Assembly: GCF_014764505.1 (NCBI RefSeq)
Contig: NZ_JACXWX010000001.1
Coordinates: forward strand, 248,001 to 312,000
Direction: 5' to 3'
DNA from: Phormidium tenue FACHB-886
Lineage (GTDB): Bacteria > Cyanobacteriota > Cyanobacteriia > Elainellales > Elainellaceae
DNA: 64,000 nucleotides
The notes below the pieces were generated by a model. The model was not told where the DNA came from. It made no database searches and saw only the letters and a list, made by a program, of their open reading frames with translations. The position numbers and the translations under genes are program-made. Positions 43,380 through 52,322 of this stretch are shown piece by piece; the stretch's first letter is position 1; every line of letters begins with the position of its first letter.

Positions 43380-44042
43380 TCAAAGAGCTACAGCGCTAGA
43401 AGCATTCGCTGATTCGGGCATTAATTCAGGCACTGATTCAGGGAAGTGTTTATCTAGCAGCGCTGGGGTTGCGCCTGGACGCACACGGCTGTAGCGTGTT
43501 TTATCTGGCATGATGACGTTTGCTCCTTCTTTGCAGCGCTTCATGCAGCCAGTTGCTTTAACCGTGACTTGATCCTGCAAGCCTCGTTCGCTCAACTCCG
43601 CCTCTAATGCTCTTGCAACCTGCTGGCTGCCTCGCTTGCAGCAATCCGACTTTTGGCAAATCAAAATACAGGCAGGCTTACCCGCTTTTGCGACCGTAGC
43701 TTCAGCAGGCGACTGAGCGAGCGAATAGGGGGTGGGCAAACAAGCGGCATGTGAAGCAGCACTTGCATCTTTTGTATTTGCCGGCGTAACTTGGTACGCC
43801 TTCAGCTTCACGCCGCCTTCTGTCTTCGGTTTTTGCGATCCAGATACCTGCACCCACATGCCCGGTGTCAAACTACGGTAGAGCGGAGAGCGTAATTCTT
43901 TGGAGAGCTTGATGTGATGCTCACCTGTAGAGGTTGCCAGCCGTAAGTACTTTAGCTTGTAGCTGCCGATTTCGGCGGCAAACCCTAAAAAACGCCCTTC
44001 TAGCGTAAATTCTGTTGAAGAATCGAACTTGAGTTTAGTCAT
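43380..44042 (-). CDS. (2Fe-2S) thioredoxin-like ferredoxin domain protein
   Basis: 220 residues. The N-terminal ~90 residues form a small beta-rich domain (EFTLEGRFLGFAAEIGSYKL, MWVQVSGSQKPKTEGG). The C-terminal ~95 residues are a thioredoxin-like 2Fe-2S ferredoxin: ACILICQKSDCCKRGSQQV, then ATGCMKRCKEGANVIMP with the ligand pairs CxxxxCC and CxxxC. Such fusions occur in cyanobacteria with no proven partner; an electron-carrier or iron-responsive role is likely. The linker is low complexity and the C-terminal tail rich in Ala, Ser and Glu. Starts near an opposite-facing gap and ends at the perfect palindrome. Confidence 0.87.
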   Translation of the reverse strand: MTKLKFDSSTEFTLEGRFLGFAAEIGSYKLKYLRLATSTGEHHIKLSKELRSPLYRSLTPGMWVQVSGSQKPKTEGGVKLKAYQVTPANTKDASAASHAACLPTPYSLAQSPAEATVAKAGKPACILICQKSDCCKRGSQQVARALEAELSERGLQDQVTVKATGCMKRCKEGANVIMPDKTRYSRVRPGATPALLDKHFPESVPELMPESANASSAVAL

Positions 44043-44117
44043 AGGTTTGGGTGCAGTTTTGCAGGTGCAAAGGCTATGGACAGAAGTTGAGACAACGACA
44101 CAGTTAAAGCACGCTGG

Positions 44118-44360
44118 CTAGCAAGAGAGTTTCCAGCAGTGCAGCAGCCACTCTGCTAACTGCTGCCGGGGAGCCATCAAATGCTGCGTCACACTCCAAA
44201 GTTGGGCTGCCGCTGTGGGGGTATCTATGTTTGCCCTGAAGCCACCATTAGGCAGGCAAGTGCAGGAAATGTCTAGCTCTTGCAGGCGATAGTAAGCCTG
44301 CCAGCGATCGCTCCGCGAAATTGAAATATCCAAACCAACAGAAGAACAGTTTTGTTTCAT
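44118..44360 (-). CDS. Asr1405/Asl0597 family protein
   Basis: 80 residues from the ATG at 44360 (an ATG seven codons upstream is also in frame). Core: DRWQAYYRLQELDISCTCLP, RANIDTPTAAAQLWSVTQHL and RQQLAEWLLHCWKL. This matches a small cyanobacterial family named after two Nostoc proteins, with no known function. Contains several Cys. Lies 75 nt upstream of the 2Fe-2S gene on the same strand, so they may be co-transcribed. Confidence 0.75.
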   Translation of the reverse strand: MKQNCSSVGLDISISRSDRWQAYYRLQELDISCTCLPNGGFRANIDTPTAAAQLWSVTQHLMAPRQQLAEWLLHCWKLSC

Positions 44361-44801
44361 TGAGCAGCCTTCAGGTTCCATCCAAAATCAAGTGCTAAAG
44401 ATTCTTGTTGTGCAGGAAGAAGTTTCAAAAAGTTTCTACTGGAGCTAGCGATCGGTCGCTATTTCTGTAAATTCATTTGTACTAGCTAAGCAAGAGATTC
44501 AGCTTGGCAAATTCTGCTAAAACTCTGACGAATCATGGATTCAACAGGTTTTGATTTAGTGATTGCAGCTGCTTAGAGCTGCTTTGCCAAAACTTATCAA
44601 TGTCATTAGCCATTTCTATTGCGAAATATATTCAATAAGCAAGTAATACTAGATTAATCGAAAGTGGCTCTATTTGAAAACTACTTTCATTAAGGATCGG
44701 TGAAAGTTTGGCAAGATAGCTCGGCTCAACTGGGTCTATTGAATTTTTGGCTGAGGGCTAGCTGCAGCGAAAGGTTTCCTCGACATCATGGTCAACTATC
44801 G
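44361..44801. other. Intergenic region, nothing recognised
   Basis: About 440 AT-rich nt between two leftward genes. No ORF, tRNA or repeat from the families described here. It presumably holds the promoter of the Asr1405-type gene. Confidence 0.45.
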
Positions 44802-45239
44802 TTACTGTTTGTCCAGGGTGGAATGCTGAACTGACCAATGGCAATTGAGGAAGCTAATCAGATCGCCAATGGTCAGGGGCATCAGCCCCTCTAGATCATC
44901 ACTTAGGTCTATTTCAAAGCAAGAATAAAAGTCGTCGCAGAGGCTCAGCTCCCAGTCAAACCAGCAAACACTTGTCCAGCAGAGGTCATCAACCAGGCGA
45001 TCGCTCAGCAACACCCGACTGAAGCTTAACCCTGAGTAGCACTCTAGGTGGGTGTAGGCAAATACAGCGACCGGATAAGCAATTCCTTCTTTTTTGCAGA
45101 ATGTTTCAAACCACTCGTCCTGACTTAAAGCGGGGCGATGGCGCAAAGCCCGATTGACTTGCCGTCGGACGTTGCAATCGGGACTCAAAAGATCATAAGT
45201 CCGGAGGCCGAGAGAGAAATTTTTGAGCTTATGCCACAT
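44802..45239 (-). CDS. Conserved cyanobacterial hypothetical protein
   Basis: 145 residues, function not recognised. The sequence has a segment SRVLLSDRLVDDLCWTSVCW followed by FDWELSLCDDFYSCFEIDLS, a pattern reminiscent of acyl-carrier-protein-like DUF1493 proteins (helix, DRLxxDL turn, helix), but the phosphopantetheine Ser is not evident, so this is a weak analogy. Rich in Trp, Cys and acidic residues. No signal or membrane helix. About 80 nt upstream of aroA's stop. Confidence 0.65.
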   Translation of the reverse strand: MWHKLKNFSLGLRTYDLLSPDCNVRRQVNRALRHRPALSQDEWFETFCKKEGIAYPVAVFAYTHLECYSGLSFSRVLLSDRLVDDLCWTSVCWFDWELSLCDDFYSCFEIDLSDDLEGLMPLTIGDLISFLNCHWSVQHSTLDKQ

Positions 45240-45317
45240 AAATGATGAAGAGGTGCCGCTCGGAACTTAGGCTTAAGCCATATTTCTAGTATTCCCAGAC
45301 AAGCCATCCCCTATCCC

Positions 45318-46664
45318 TCATCCCTGGCAAATCTGCTGCAGCGTTGCTGTAAAGCTGGGGTAGGAAACGGCAGCCGCTTCTGCACGGTGGATTATTGTTT
45401 TGCCTTCGGCACGCAGGGCAGCGATCGCCAAGCTCATAGCAATTCGGTGGTCGGTGTAGCTATCAACTTCCGTGCCGATCAGCTTTGTTCCGCCTGTAAT
45501 TTCCAAGCCATCGGGCAGCTCATTCACGGCGGCGCCGAGGCGCGTGAGCTGGGCTGCCATCACCGCAAGCCGATCGCTTTCTTTGACCCGCAGTTCAGCC
45601 GCATCCCGGATCACCGTCGTCCCTTGAGCAAAAGCAGCAGCCACTGCCAGAATCGGAATCTCGTCAATCATGCGAGGAATCAGGGTTTCTCCGGCAATTG
45701 TGCAGGCTTTAAGGGGGCTGTAGCGCACGCGCAGATCGGCGACTGGCTCGCCTGCTACCTGCCGCTGGTTCTCTAGCGTAATATCAGCTTCCATTGCTGC
45801 GAGCGCATCCAGAATGCCAGTGCGGGTGGGGTTAACCCCTACGTTAAGCACCGTCAGGTCAGATCCCGGAACGATCGCCCCTGCAACCAGCCAGAAGGCA
45901 GCAGAGCTGATGTCCCCCGGCACAACCACTGATTGCCCCTGTAAGGTGGCGCCACCTGTGACAGTGGCACTACAGGTATCCGGATCGACGCTGATGTCAG
46001 CGCCAAAAGCTTTGAGCATCCGTTCGCTATGGTCACGAGAGAGGGCAGGCTCAGTGACGGTAGTGCTCCCTTCTGTCAGCAGACCCGCCAATAAAATGCA
46101 GGATTTAACCTGAGCCGAGGCGATCGGCGATCGGTAGTGAGTCGGCTTTAGGAATTGTCCTTGAATCGCAATCGGCGCGTACCCACCTGCCCGGTGCCAA
46201 AGCTGAGCGCCCATCTGCTGTAGCGGCTGAATGACGCGAGACATAGGGCGCGATCGCAGTGAATCATCCCCTGTGACCGTGAAGAAGCAGCCAGGCTGAG
46301 ATGCCAGCAGACCCAGCATCAGCCGCATCGTCGTTCCAGAATTGCCTGCATCCAACACTGTTTTTGGCTCTTGGAGTTGACCCAGCCCAATGCCACGTAC
46401 CACCACTCGTTCAGTATTCAAGTCAGAGATTTCGGCTCCCATTGCCCGAAAGCAGTTGGCAGTGCTATGTGGGTCTTCACCCAGCAGTAGACCTTGGATC
46501 TGGGTTTCGCCTGCTGCGATCGCCCCCAGCATGAGCGCCCGATGAGAAATCGACTTGTCGCCCGGAATCTGAATCTGACCCCGTAGCGCTAAATCAGCGG
46601 CTGGGGCGATCGTCAGCTGGTGGTGAGGCTGTTCGCAATTCAACAGAACGGTGGCGCTTGACAT
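45318..46664 (-). CDS. aroA: 3-phosphoshikimate 1-carboxyvinyltransferase (EPSP synthase)
   Basis: 448 residues, full length. Signatures: [21 protein letters not shown] (substrate loop), [58 protein letters not shown] and [15 protein letters not shown]. The enzyme joins phosphoenolpyruvate to shikimate-3-phosphate in aromatic amino-acid synthesis and is the glyphosate target. The glycine-rich loop here is DAGNSGTT with GDKS, typical of class I-like cyanobacterial forms. Upstream lies a short tandem repeat, then sasA. Confidence 0.96.
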   Translation of the reverse strand: MSSATVLLNCEQPHHQLTIAPAADLALRGQIQIPGDKSISHRALMLGAIAAGETQIQGLLLGEDPHSTANCFRAMGAEISDLNTERVVVRGIGLGQLQEPKTVLDAGNSGTTMRLMLGLLASQPGCFFTVTGDDSLRSRPMSRVIQPLQQMGAQLWHRAGGYAPIAIQGQFLKPTHYRSPIASAQVKSCILLAGLLTEGSTTVTEPALSRDHSERMLKAFGADISVDPDTCSATVTGGATLQGQSVVVPGDISSAAFWLVAGAIVPGSDLTVLNVGVNPTRTGILDALAAMEADITLENQRQVAGEPVADLRVRYSPLKACTIAGETLIPRMIDEIPILAVAAAFAQGTTVIRDAAELRVKESDRLAVMAAQLTRLGAAVNELPDGLEITGGTKLIGTEVDSYTDHRIAMSLAIAALRAEGKTIIHRAEAAAVSYPSFTATLQQICQG

Positions 46665-46692
46665 GGGTTTACAGAGGTTTACAGGAAATTTA

Positions 46693-46748
46693 ACAGGGCA
46701 ATTTGCCAGGGCAATTTGAAAGGGGCAATTTGCCAGGGGCAGTTTGAC
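46693..46748. repeat. 13-14-bp tandem repeat in the aroA leader
   Basis: The core GGGCAATTTG occurs at 46696, 46709, 46723 and (as GGGCAGTTTG) 46737, spaced 13-14 bp. It lies in the 167-nt gap between sasA and aroA, just upstream of the aroA start, in the 5' leader or promoter. Confidence 0.75.
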
Positions 46749-46832
46749 AAAAGCTGAGCAGGCTCAATCGGCACAAGAGCAGCGCTTGCGATCGTACCGT
46801 CTTTTAAACCCAATTTTTCCTGGCTCCTATAT

Positions 46833-48017
46833 TTAAGCCATCGGGATAACCCGATAGACAGGCAGGGTGAAGTGAAAGCAACTGCCCTGATCCGGCTCAG
46901 ACTCAACCCAGATTTGCCCATAGTGGGCATGAACCACCCGCCGACAGAGCGCCAGCCCAATTCCATAGCCTTCCTTGGCTTCGTCGCGTTTTAGCCGGAA
47001 GCGATCTTCAAAAATCCGCTTCTGGTTCTCAAAAGGAATGCCTAGACCATTGTCACAGATACTCACCTGGATCTTTTGGGTGGTACGGTGCAGAATCGAG
47101 ACTTGAATCGTGCCTTCCTCCGGCGTATATTTAATCGCATTGTCTAGCAGATTCACAAACACCTGCCGAATTCGCTCCGGGTCAGCGTGGACTTTTGGCA
47201 GATCGGACGGGATATCTGTCCGTACTTGCTGCGCTTTAGATTGGAGTTGCTCATGCAGGCGATCGAGAACTTCGGCGCAAAGTTCGCCCAGATCTAGCGC
47301 TTGGGGTTGGATGCGAATTTCAGCCCCGCGTTCTCTGGCAGCCTGCAGAATGTCAGTAATCATTCGATCTAGGGCTTTAGCTTGGGTGCGGGCATGGCGC
47401 AGGAGTTGGGCGATCGTTTTAGGAGTGAGGCGCGATCGGACCTTTTCGTCTTTGCTGCTGTTGCCCATTTCCAGCGTTTCCAGCGCCATAGATACTGCTG
47501 TTAGGGGATTGCGGAGATCGTGCGCCAGCATGGCAATCAAATTATCTTTGAACTGAAGCTGAGCCTGTAGTTCCTCTTTTTCTTTCTGCAGCCGAAATAC
47601 CTCGTCAGCTAGACGGATCAACTCAGCGGTCTGCATAACCGATCGAATCTGACCGCTGTTGCCCTCTGGCTTGAGATCGCTGGGGTTTTGCTTTGCCAAA
47701 TAATCCTCAACCGATTGCTGCCAGCGCGGTAGCCAGCTCTCCAGCTGTGCCACCAAATTACTCCCAGCCAGGGTTTGGCGGGGCAGCGGATGAATCTTGA
47801 TCAGAGAGGGCGTGGCAACTAGCTTAAATCGCTCAGCTAAATGAGGTTGATCGCTGACATCAACAACCTGGAGCTCATAGGCACAGCTAGGCTCCAATTC
47901 CTCAAGGCGATTACGAATTTGCCGAATTCGTTCATCAGAGTCAGGGCGCTTGTCAGTAAACAGCACCAGCTGAAGGGGAGCTTCAGCGCTTGAAAATTGG
48001 GGTTGCAATGCCTCCAT
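46833..48017 (-). CDS. sasA: Circadian clock-associated histidine kinase SasA
   Basis: 394 residues. The N-terminal ~100 residues are the KaiB-like thioredoxin fold that binds KaiC: LQLVLFTDKRPDSDERIRQI, YELQVVDVSDQPHLAERF and LVATPSLIKIHPLPRQTLAG. The kinase part carries HisKA with His166 in IAMLAHDLRNPLTAV and a HATPase domain with VFVNLLDNAIKYTPEEG, ICDNGLGIPFENQKRIFEDR and EGYGIGLALCRRVV. SasA autophosphorylates with KaiC and passes phosphate to RpaA to drive rhythmic transcription. kaiABC and rpaA are not in the window. Confidence 0.94.
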   Translation of the reverse strand: MEALQPQFSSAEAPLQLVLFTDKRPDSDERIRQIRNRLEELEPSCAYELQVVDVSDQPHLAERFKLVATPSLIKIHPLPRQTLAGSNLVAQLESWLPRWQQSVEDYLAKQNPSDLKPEGNSGQIRSVMQTAELIRLADEVFRLQKEKEELQAQLQFKDNLIAMLAHDLRNPLTAVSMALETLEMGNSSKDEKVRSRLTPKTIAQLLRHARTQAKALDRMITDILQAARERGAEIRIQPQALDLGELCAEVLDRLHEQLQSKAQQVRTDIPSDLPKVHADPERIRQVFVNLLDNAIKYTPEEGTIQVSILHRTTQKIQVSICDNGLGIPFENQKRIFEDRFRLKRDEAKEGYGIGLALCRRVVHAHYGQIWVESEPDQGSCFHFTLPVYRVIPMA

Positions 48018-48731
48018 GTCAATTTGCCCAGAATGGCTTGAGGAAAAGAGAAGCTTGAAAGAAGGGCAATGAGCACTTCATTAGGCTGCCCGAACAAAAT
48101 ACGTAAGGCTCAGTCAGTTTGTTTTTTAGACTTTGAGAAATACCAAATTTCTTAACCATTTTGACAGATTTAGTGATCAATCATCTTGTTTTAAGCTTCT
48201 GAGGTGCTCAAGAGGCTAATCTAGAATTTGCTCTGGATAAATGAATTATGAGTTGCCGTTTAGGCTAGCTTGTAGTAAGCAATTTTACCTAGAGTTTGAG
48301 AAACTGCTGCTTATGCCTTGATATTGCGGATCTCCCCCCTCGCTCCCCTGCGCAAGGGCGAAGCCCGTTCACGTAGCCTGGGCGTTAGCTTAACCGCCCT
48401 GAAAGGGCTAGCGCCTTGCCACTCAAGTTTCTCCTTTGTAAGCTCTGCCTTCCTCAGGGTAGGGAGATTTAGGGGAGCGAACAACGTGTTGCTTGAAAAT
48501 AGTCTTCTCAGAAACCTGCTTTGAGGGCTATTCAAATTTTTCTCCGCAGTAGGCCAGCTGCGATTAAACGAATGGCAGACGGAATGACATAAGCTATGTA
48601 AAGCTACAAATCTGCCTTTTTGCTGAGCTAATATGTGCGCCGATGAGCACTTTGCCTCACCACACAGCAACCCTCAGCGCTTACGATCGCATTAGTTCTC
48701 TATAGGTTTCTTGGAGTATAGGGTTAAAACA
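48018..48731. other. Long intergenic region between divergent genes
   Basis: About 710 nt. Holds the REP-like element at 48329-48482. Apart from this I see no gene; short frames crossing the element on both strands are explained by its repetitive structure. Presumed promoters of sasA and the glycosyltransferase are not resolved. Confidence 0.5.
48329..48482. repeat. REP-like element with nested inverted repeats
   Basis: TCGCTCCCCT (48340-48349) and AGGGGAGCGA (48471-48480) mark the ends. Inside are GGGCGTTAGCTTAACCGCCC and other GC-rich short palindromes. The composition (runs of C then G) is like common noncoding repeats of filamentous cyanobacteria. Only this copy was noticed in the window. 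Confidence 0.55.
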
Positions 48732-49919
48732 ATGAGAATTCTGGCAATGGCTTGGGAGTTTCCACCCCGCATCGTCGGGGGAATTGCCCGCCATGTTTCA
48801 GAACTCTACCCCGAAATAGTGAAGCTGGGGCATGAGATTCATCTACTGACGGTAGAGTTTGGTCAGGCTCCCCGCTATGAAGAAGTAGATGGTGTCAAGG
48901 TTCACCGCGTTCCGGTGACAGGTAGCAACGACTTTTTCCACTGGATCGCCAACATGAACGAGAGCATGGGGCGGCACGGCGGCAAAATGCTGGCCGAAGA
49001 GGGCGACTTTGATCTCATTCATGCGCATGATTGGCTAGTGGCTGATGCGGCGATCGCGCTCAAGCATCACTTTAAAGTGCCGCTGGTGGCAACCATTCAT
49101 GCTACAGAACATGGGCGGCACAACGGCATCTATAGCGATGCCAGTGCTCACATCCACGATAGGGAAAAGCATCTTGTTGCTGAGGCATGGCGAGTGGTAG
49201 TTTGCACAAACTATATGCGTCTGGAAGTAGAGCGAGCGTTGCACTGCCCCTGGGACAGAATTGACGTGGTTTACAATGGCATCTGCCTGAACAGAAAACA
49301 GCCACGCCAAGCTTTCGATCGTTGGCGGCTACGGCGACGTTTTGCGGCTGACCAAGAGAAGATTGTGTACTATGTAGGGCGGCTGTCCTATGAGAAGGGC
49401 GTTGAGCTACTGCTGTGCGCTGCACCCAAAATCCTTTGGGAAATGGGCGGGGGTGCCAAGTTCGTCATCATCGGAGGCGGTAATGCCGATCGGCTCAAGA
49501 AGCTGGCATGGGATATTGGCATCTGGCACAAATGCTATTTCACCGGCTTCATGTCTGAAGAGGAGCTCAACCAGTTTCGCAGCGTTGCCGATTGCTCGGT
49601 CTTTCCTAGCCTGTATGAACCGTTTGGTATTGTGGCGCTAGAAAGCTTTGCCGCCCGGATGCCCGTCGTGGTTTCTGACACAGGTGGATTTCCAGAAGTA
49701 GTGCGCCATGGCAAAACGGGCATCGTCACCCGCACAGGCAACCCTGACTCGATCGCCTGGGGTATTGTGGAAGTTCTCAAAAATCCAGAGTATGCCAAAT
49801 TCTTAACCGAGAATGCTTACAACGACCTCGATATCCGCTTCAACTGGGCAAAACTGGCACAGCAAACTGAGGCAGTTTATGGGCGAGTGCTGCATGAGCG
49901 AGAAGCGGTAGAGTGGTGA
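48732..49919 (+). CDS. Family 4 glycosyltransferase (GT-B)
   Basis: 395 residues from the ATG at 48732 (MRILAMAWEFPPRIVGGIAR), seven codons after a TTG. N-terminal half binds the acceptor (FDLIHAHDWLVADAAIAL); the C-terminal half has the GT4 donor site IVYYVGRLSYEKGVELLL, FVIIGGGNADRLKKLA and the EX7E motif in PSLYEPFGIVALESFAAR. The start resembles starch/glycogen synthase-like GT4 enzymes (PPRIVGGIARHV), but it is shorter. It probably adds a hexose to a sugar or lipid acceptor; substrate not determinable. The DUF790 gene starts 17 nt after its stop. Confidence 0.9.
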   Translation: MRILAMAWEFPPRIVGGIARHVSELYPEIVKLGHEIHLLTVEFGQAPRYEEVDGVKVHRVPVTGSNDFFHWIANMNESMGRHGGKMLAEEGDFDLIHAHDWLVADAAIALKHHFKVPLVATIHATEHGRHNGIYSDASAHIHDREKHLVAEAWRVVVCTNYMRLEVERALHCPWDRIDVVYNGICLNRKQPRQAFDRWRLRRRFAADQEKIVYYVGRLSYEKGVELLLCAAPKILWEMGGGAKFVIIGGGNADRLKKLAWDIGIWHKCYFTGFMSEEELNQFRSVADCSVFPSLYEPFGIVALESFAARMPVVVSDTGGFPEVVRHGKTGIVTRTGNPDSIAWGIVEVLKNPEYAKFLTENAYNDLDIRFNWAKLAQQTEAVYGRVLHEREAVEW

Positions 49920-49935
49920 CAAGAACAATCTAAAT

Positions 49936-51162
49936 ATGCTGCCAACCGATCTACTGATGTCTCGCCAGAACGGCGAGGAAATGCTACCAAAACGGCTAGC
50001 GATCGACAAGCGCAACTTGGCAATGGCAGCAGAGCTGATTGCTTTGTTTGCTGAGTGCCAGGGCAAAACGCAGGGTGAGCTCGATCGCCAGCTGCAAGCG
50101 CTGGAAGGAGAAGAAACCAACTACCGCATCAAGCGAGGACTGGCACATCTGCTCAAGAGCGAGACGTTCAGTACGTTTGAGATCGTCAGCCCGCTAGAAC
50201 CGATCGCCCTGCGGCAGCGAGTCTTTGCCCTCTCTGCTGAGGCTGCTCCCCTGCCCACTGCTGCCCCTGCCACCTTAACAAAGCTGGCGGTTCAACTAAG
50301 TGAGGAGCTAGGTCATGAAGTTCTGCCCGATCAGATTCAGGCAGGGCTGTATTCCGACCTAGCAGAGAACCGAGTTTTGACGCAGTTTGAAGCCCCCACG
50401 CCAGAAGCTCTGCTGCATCGCTACAACCTATCGCAGGTACAGGGCATTTTTTACAGAGCTAGCCAGATTAAAATCACCGCACATCGCAACGATCCGGGTG
50501 AGTATAAGCTACTGTTTCGCTACCTGAAGCTATTTGGCTTAATGGCTTACATCGAGGGGGACGCAGATCATGGCTTCACAATTACGATCGACGGACCCAC
50601 CAGCCTTTTTAAGGCTAGCACCCGCTATGGGCTAGACATCGCCAAGCTCATCCCAGCTTTGCTGCACGTTACCAAATGGAGCCTAACAGCAGAACTTCAG
50701 CTAAAAGATCCCTACACCAAAGCAGAAAAAACTCGACGATTCACACTAGAGTCTGACTGCGGCTTGGTTAGCCACTATCCACCCGGAAAACCGTACGACA
50801 GTATGCTGGAGCAGGCGTTTGGCGAGCGCTGGGAAGCACTCGGCTTGGAGTGGCGGCTGGAGCGAGAAGTCGATCTCATTCCAATTCCGGGCAGCGTAAT
50901 GATTCCTGATTTCCGGCTGGTGCATCCGAATGGGCGATCGATCCTGCTAGAAATTGTGGGCTACTGGCGACCGGAATATTTGCGCAAGAAGTTCTCGCAA
51001 GTGCGGCAAGCAGGACGAGATGATTTAATTCTAGCCATCTCAGAACGGCTGAACTTAGAGAAAGCAGGTGTTAAAGTTACCGATACGCCAGTTCGCATCA
51101 TTTGGTTCAAAGATAAGCTCTCGCCCAAAGCAGTGTTGAGCGTGCTGAATGAGCTGGGGTAG
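49936..51162 (+). CDS. DUF790 family protein (Bax1-like nuclease)
   Basis: 408 residues, complete. N-terminus MLPTDLLMSRQNGEEMLPKR is the family hallmark. The C-terminal part holds a PD-(D/E)XK-like core: MIPDFRLVHPNGRSILLEIV with the catalytic-type Asp and Glu, then GYWRPEYLRKKF. In archaea Bax1 works with the helicase XPB as a DNA-repair nuclease pair; cyanobacteria often have both genes side by side. No XPB helicase lies beside it here: upstream is a GT4 glycosyltransferase (17 nt) and downstream Hsp20. Probably cytosolic. Confidence 0.9.
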   Translation: MLPTDLLMSRQNGEEMLPKRLAIDKRNLAMAAELIALFAECQGKTQGELDRQLQALEGEETNYRIKRGLAHLLKSETFSTFEIVSPLEPIALRQRVFALSAEAAPLPTAAPATLTKLAVQLSEELGHEVLPDQIQAGLYSDLAENRVLTQFEAPTPEALLHRYNLSQVQGIFYRASQIKITAHRNDPGEYKLLFRYLKLFGLMAYIEGDADHGFTITIDGPTSLFKASTRYGLDIAKLIPALLHVTKWSLTAELQLKDPYTKAEKTRRFTLESDCGLVSHYPPGKPYDSMLEQAFGERWEALGLEWRLEREVDLIPIPGSVMIPDFRLVHPNGRSILLEIVGYWRPEYLRKKFSQVRQAGRDDLILAISERLNLEKAGVKVTDTPVRIIWFKDKLSPKAVLSVLNELG

Positions 51163-51290
51163 GGCTTTTAGAGTATCGGAAAACCCTACTGCTATATTCC
51201 AGTTCTCCTTACTCTCGATCGCCTAGAAATACGGCACTATGAAGTCATGAACCTCAAAGCAACGAACGAGTTCTACAAGGAGATCGATCA

Positions 51291-51797
51291 ATGATGACTC
51301 GCTATTGGAATCCTTGGCGCGAAATGGAAACGCTACGGCGCCAGTTTGACCAAGTATTTGATGGATTGATGACTCAGAACCCGATTGAGCCTACGTCTGA
51401 GTCCTTCTCCTGGGCACCCGCAGTGGAACTAAACGATACCGGCGATACCCTGGTGCTACGCGCCCAATTGCCCGGCATAAATGCAAACGATTTAGATATC
51501 CAAGTGACCAGAGAAGCAGTTGCCATTGCCGGTGAGCACCGCCATGAGCAAAAGACCGAAGAGAATGGCTTCTTCAAATCTGAGTTTCGCTATGGCAAAT
51601 TCCGCCGCGTAGTTCCACTACCCGTGGCGATCGAAAATGAGCAGGTACAAGCCGAATACAAAGACGGTATTTTGAACCTGACATTGCCCAAAGTAACGAA
51701 AGCTCAAAACAAAGTTGTGAAGGTGAATCTGGGTGGACAGATTAGTGGTCAAGCTGCTGCACCTGCAATTGCAGAAGGCAATGCTGAAAACAACTAA
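51291..51797 (+). CDS. Small heat shock protein, Hsp20/alpha-crystallin family
   Basis: 168 residues. N-terminal arm MTRYWNPWREMETLRRQFDQ, alpha-crystallin domain about 45-140 (VELNDTGDTLVLRAQLPGIN, GEFRYGKF-like EFRYGKFRRVVPLPVAIE) and the C-terminal part KVTKAQNKVVKVNL, ending in a Gly/Ala-rich tail. It is an ATP-independent holdase that guards unfolding proteins and membranes in heat or light stress. An AAGGAG ribosome binding site lies 8 nt before the first of two ATG codons. A strong terminator follows. No clear CIRCE site upstream. Confidence 0.94.
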   Translation: MMTRYWNPWREMETLRRQFDQVFDGLMTQNPIEPTSESFSWAPAVELNDTGDTLVLRAQLPGINANDLDIQVTREAVAIAGEHRHEQKTEENGFFKSEFRYGKFRRVVPLPVAIENEQVQAEYKDGILNLTLPKVTKAQNKVVKVNLGGQISGQAAAPAIAEGNAENN

Positions 51798-51851
51798 GAC
51801 TGCCCAAAGCTAGGTCAAATTCACAGCATAGAGTTTGGCATGTAGCGCACT

Positions 51852-51902
51852 GAAATAGCCAAAGCCGAGATGTACAGAGTACGTCTCGGCTTTGGCTATT
51901 TC
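51852..51902 (+). terminator. Strong terminator after hsp20
   Basis: GAAATAGCCAAAGCCGAGA (51852-51870) is perfectly complementary to 51884-51902, a 19-bp stem with a 13-nt loop that itself has GTAC/GTAC. It sits 55 nt after the stop. Confidence 0.75.
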
Positions 51903-52104
51903 AAGCTTGGGTGTGGGCGGAAATATTTGAAGACGTAGCAGTACAGGTATACAAACAGATAATTTATTTTATAAAAATTCCATTCTACAGGCTCCCATAA
52001 AGGGAACCTTAGTTAGGTGCATAGCATCATACTGAAAAACCAGTTTGAGAACTTGTATAAGAAATTTTTTGTTTAACACAGGATACATTGCCATTCTGCA
52101 GCAT

Positions 52105-52128
52105 ATATGTGCACGAATATGTGCACGA
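52105..52128. repeat. 12-bp tandem repeat upstream of the AmpG-like gene
   Basis: ATATGTGCACGA occurs twice in tandem. Each unit contains the palindrome GTGCAC, so the pair could be a regulator site. It lies about 200 nt before the start of the permease gene, in an otherwise unremarkable 420-nt gap (51903-52322). Confidence 0.6.
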
Positions 52129-52322
52129 AAAATTAGAAACACAGTGTTGTCACCACATAAATTGTTCCACACAAGCTGAAATTTCTAACTTGGCAGGATA
52201 TCAAAAACACCTCCAAAGTCAGCAACGCACTTCTCCTGTACAATTCAGTGAGAGCGTTAGGTTCAAGCGGGTGCACTACCCTAGAGAAACCGTCGCACAA
52301 ACAAGAGCTACCCTGTGTAAAC

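Noticed and set aside
46679-46966. 95-codon frame on the minus strand
   Set aside because: Overlaps the tail of sasA and the aroA leader repeats, which explains its low-complexity C-terminus.
48311-48670. Frames on both strands near 48.3-48.7 kb
   Set aside because: They cross the REP-like element and have no family similarity.
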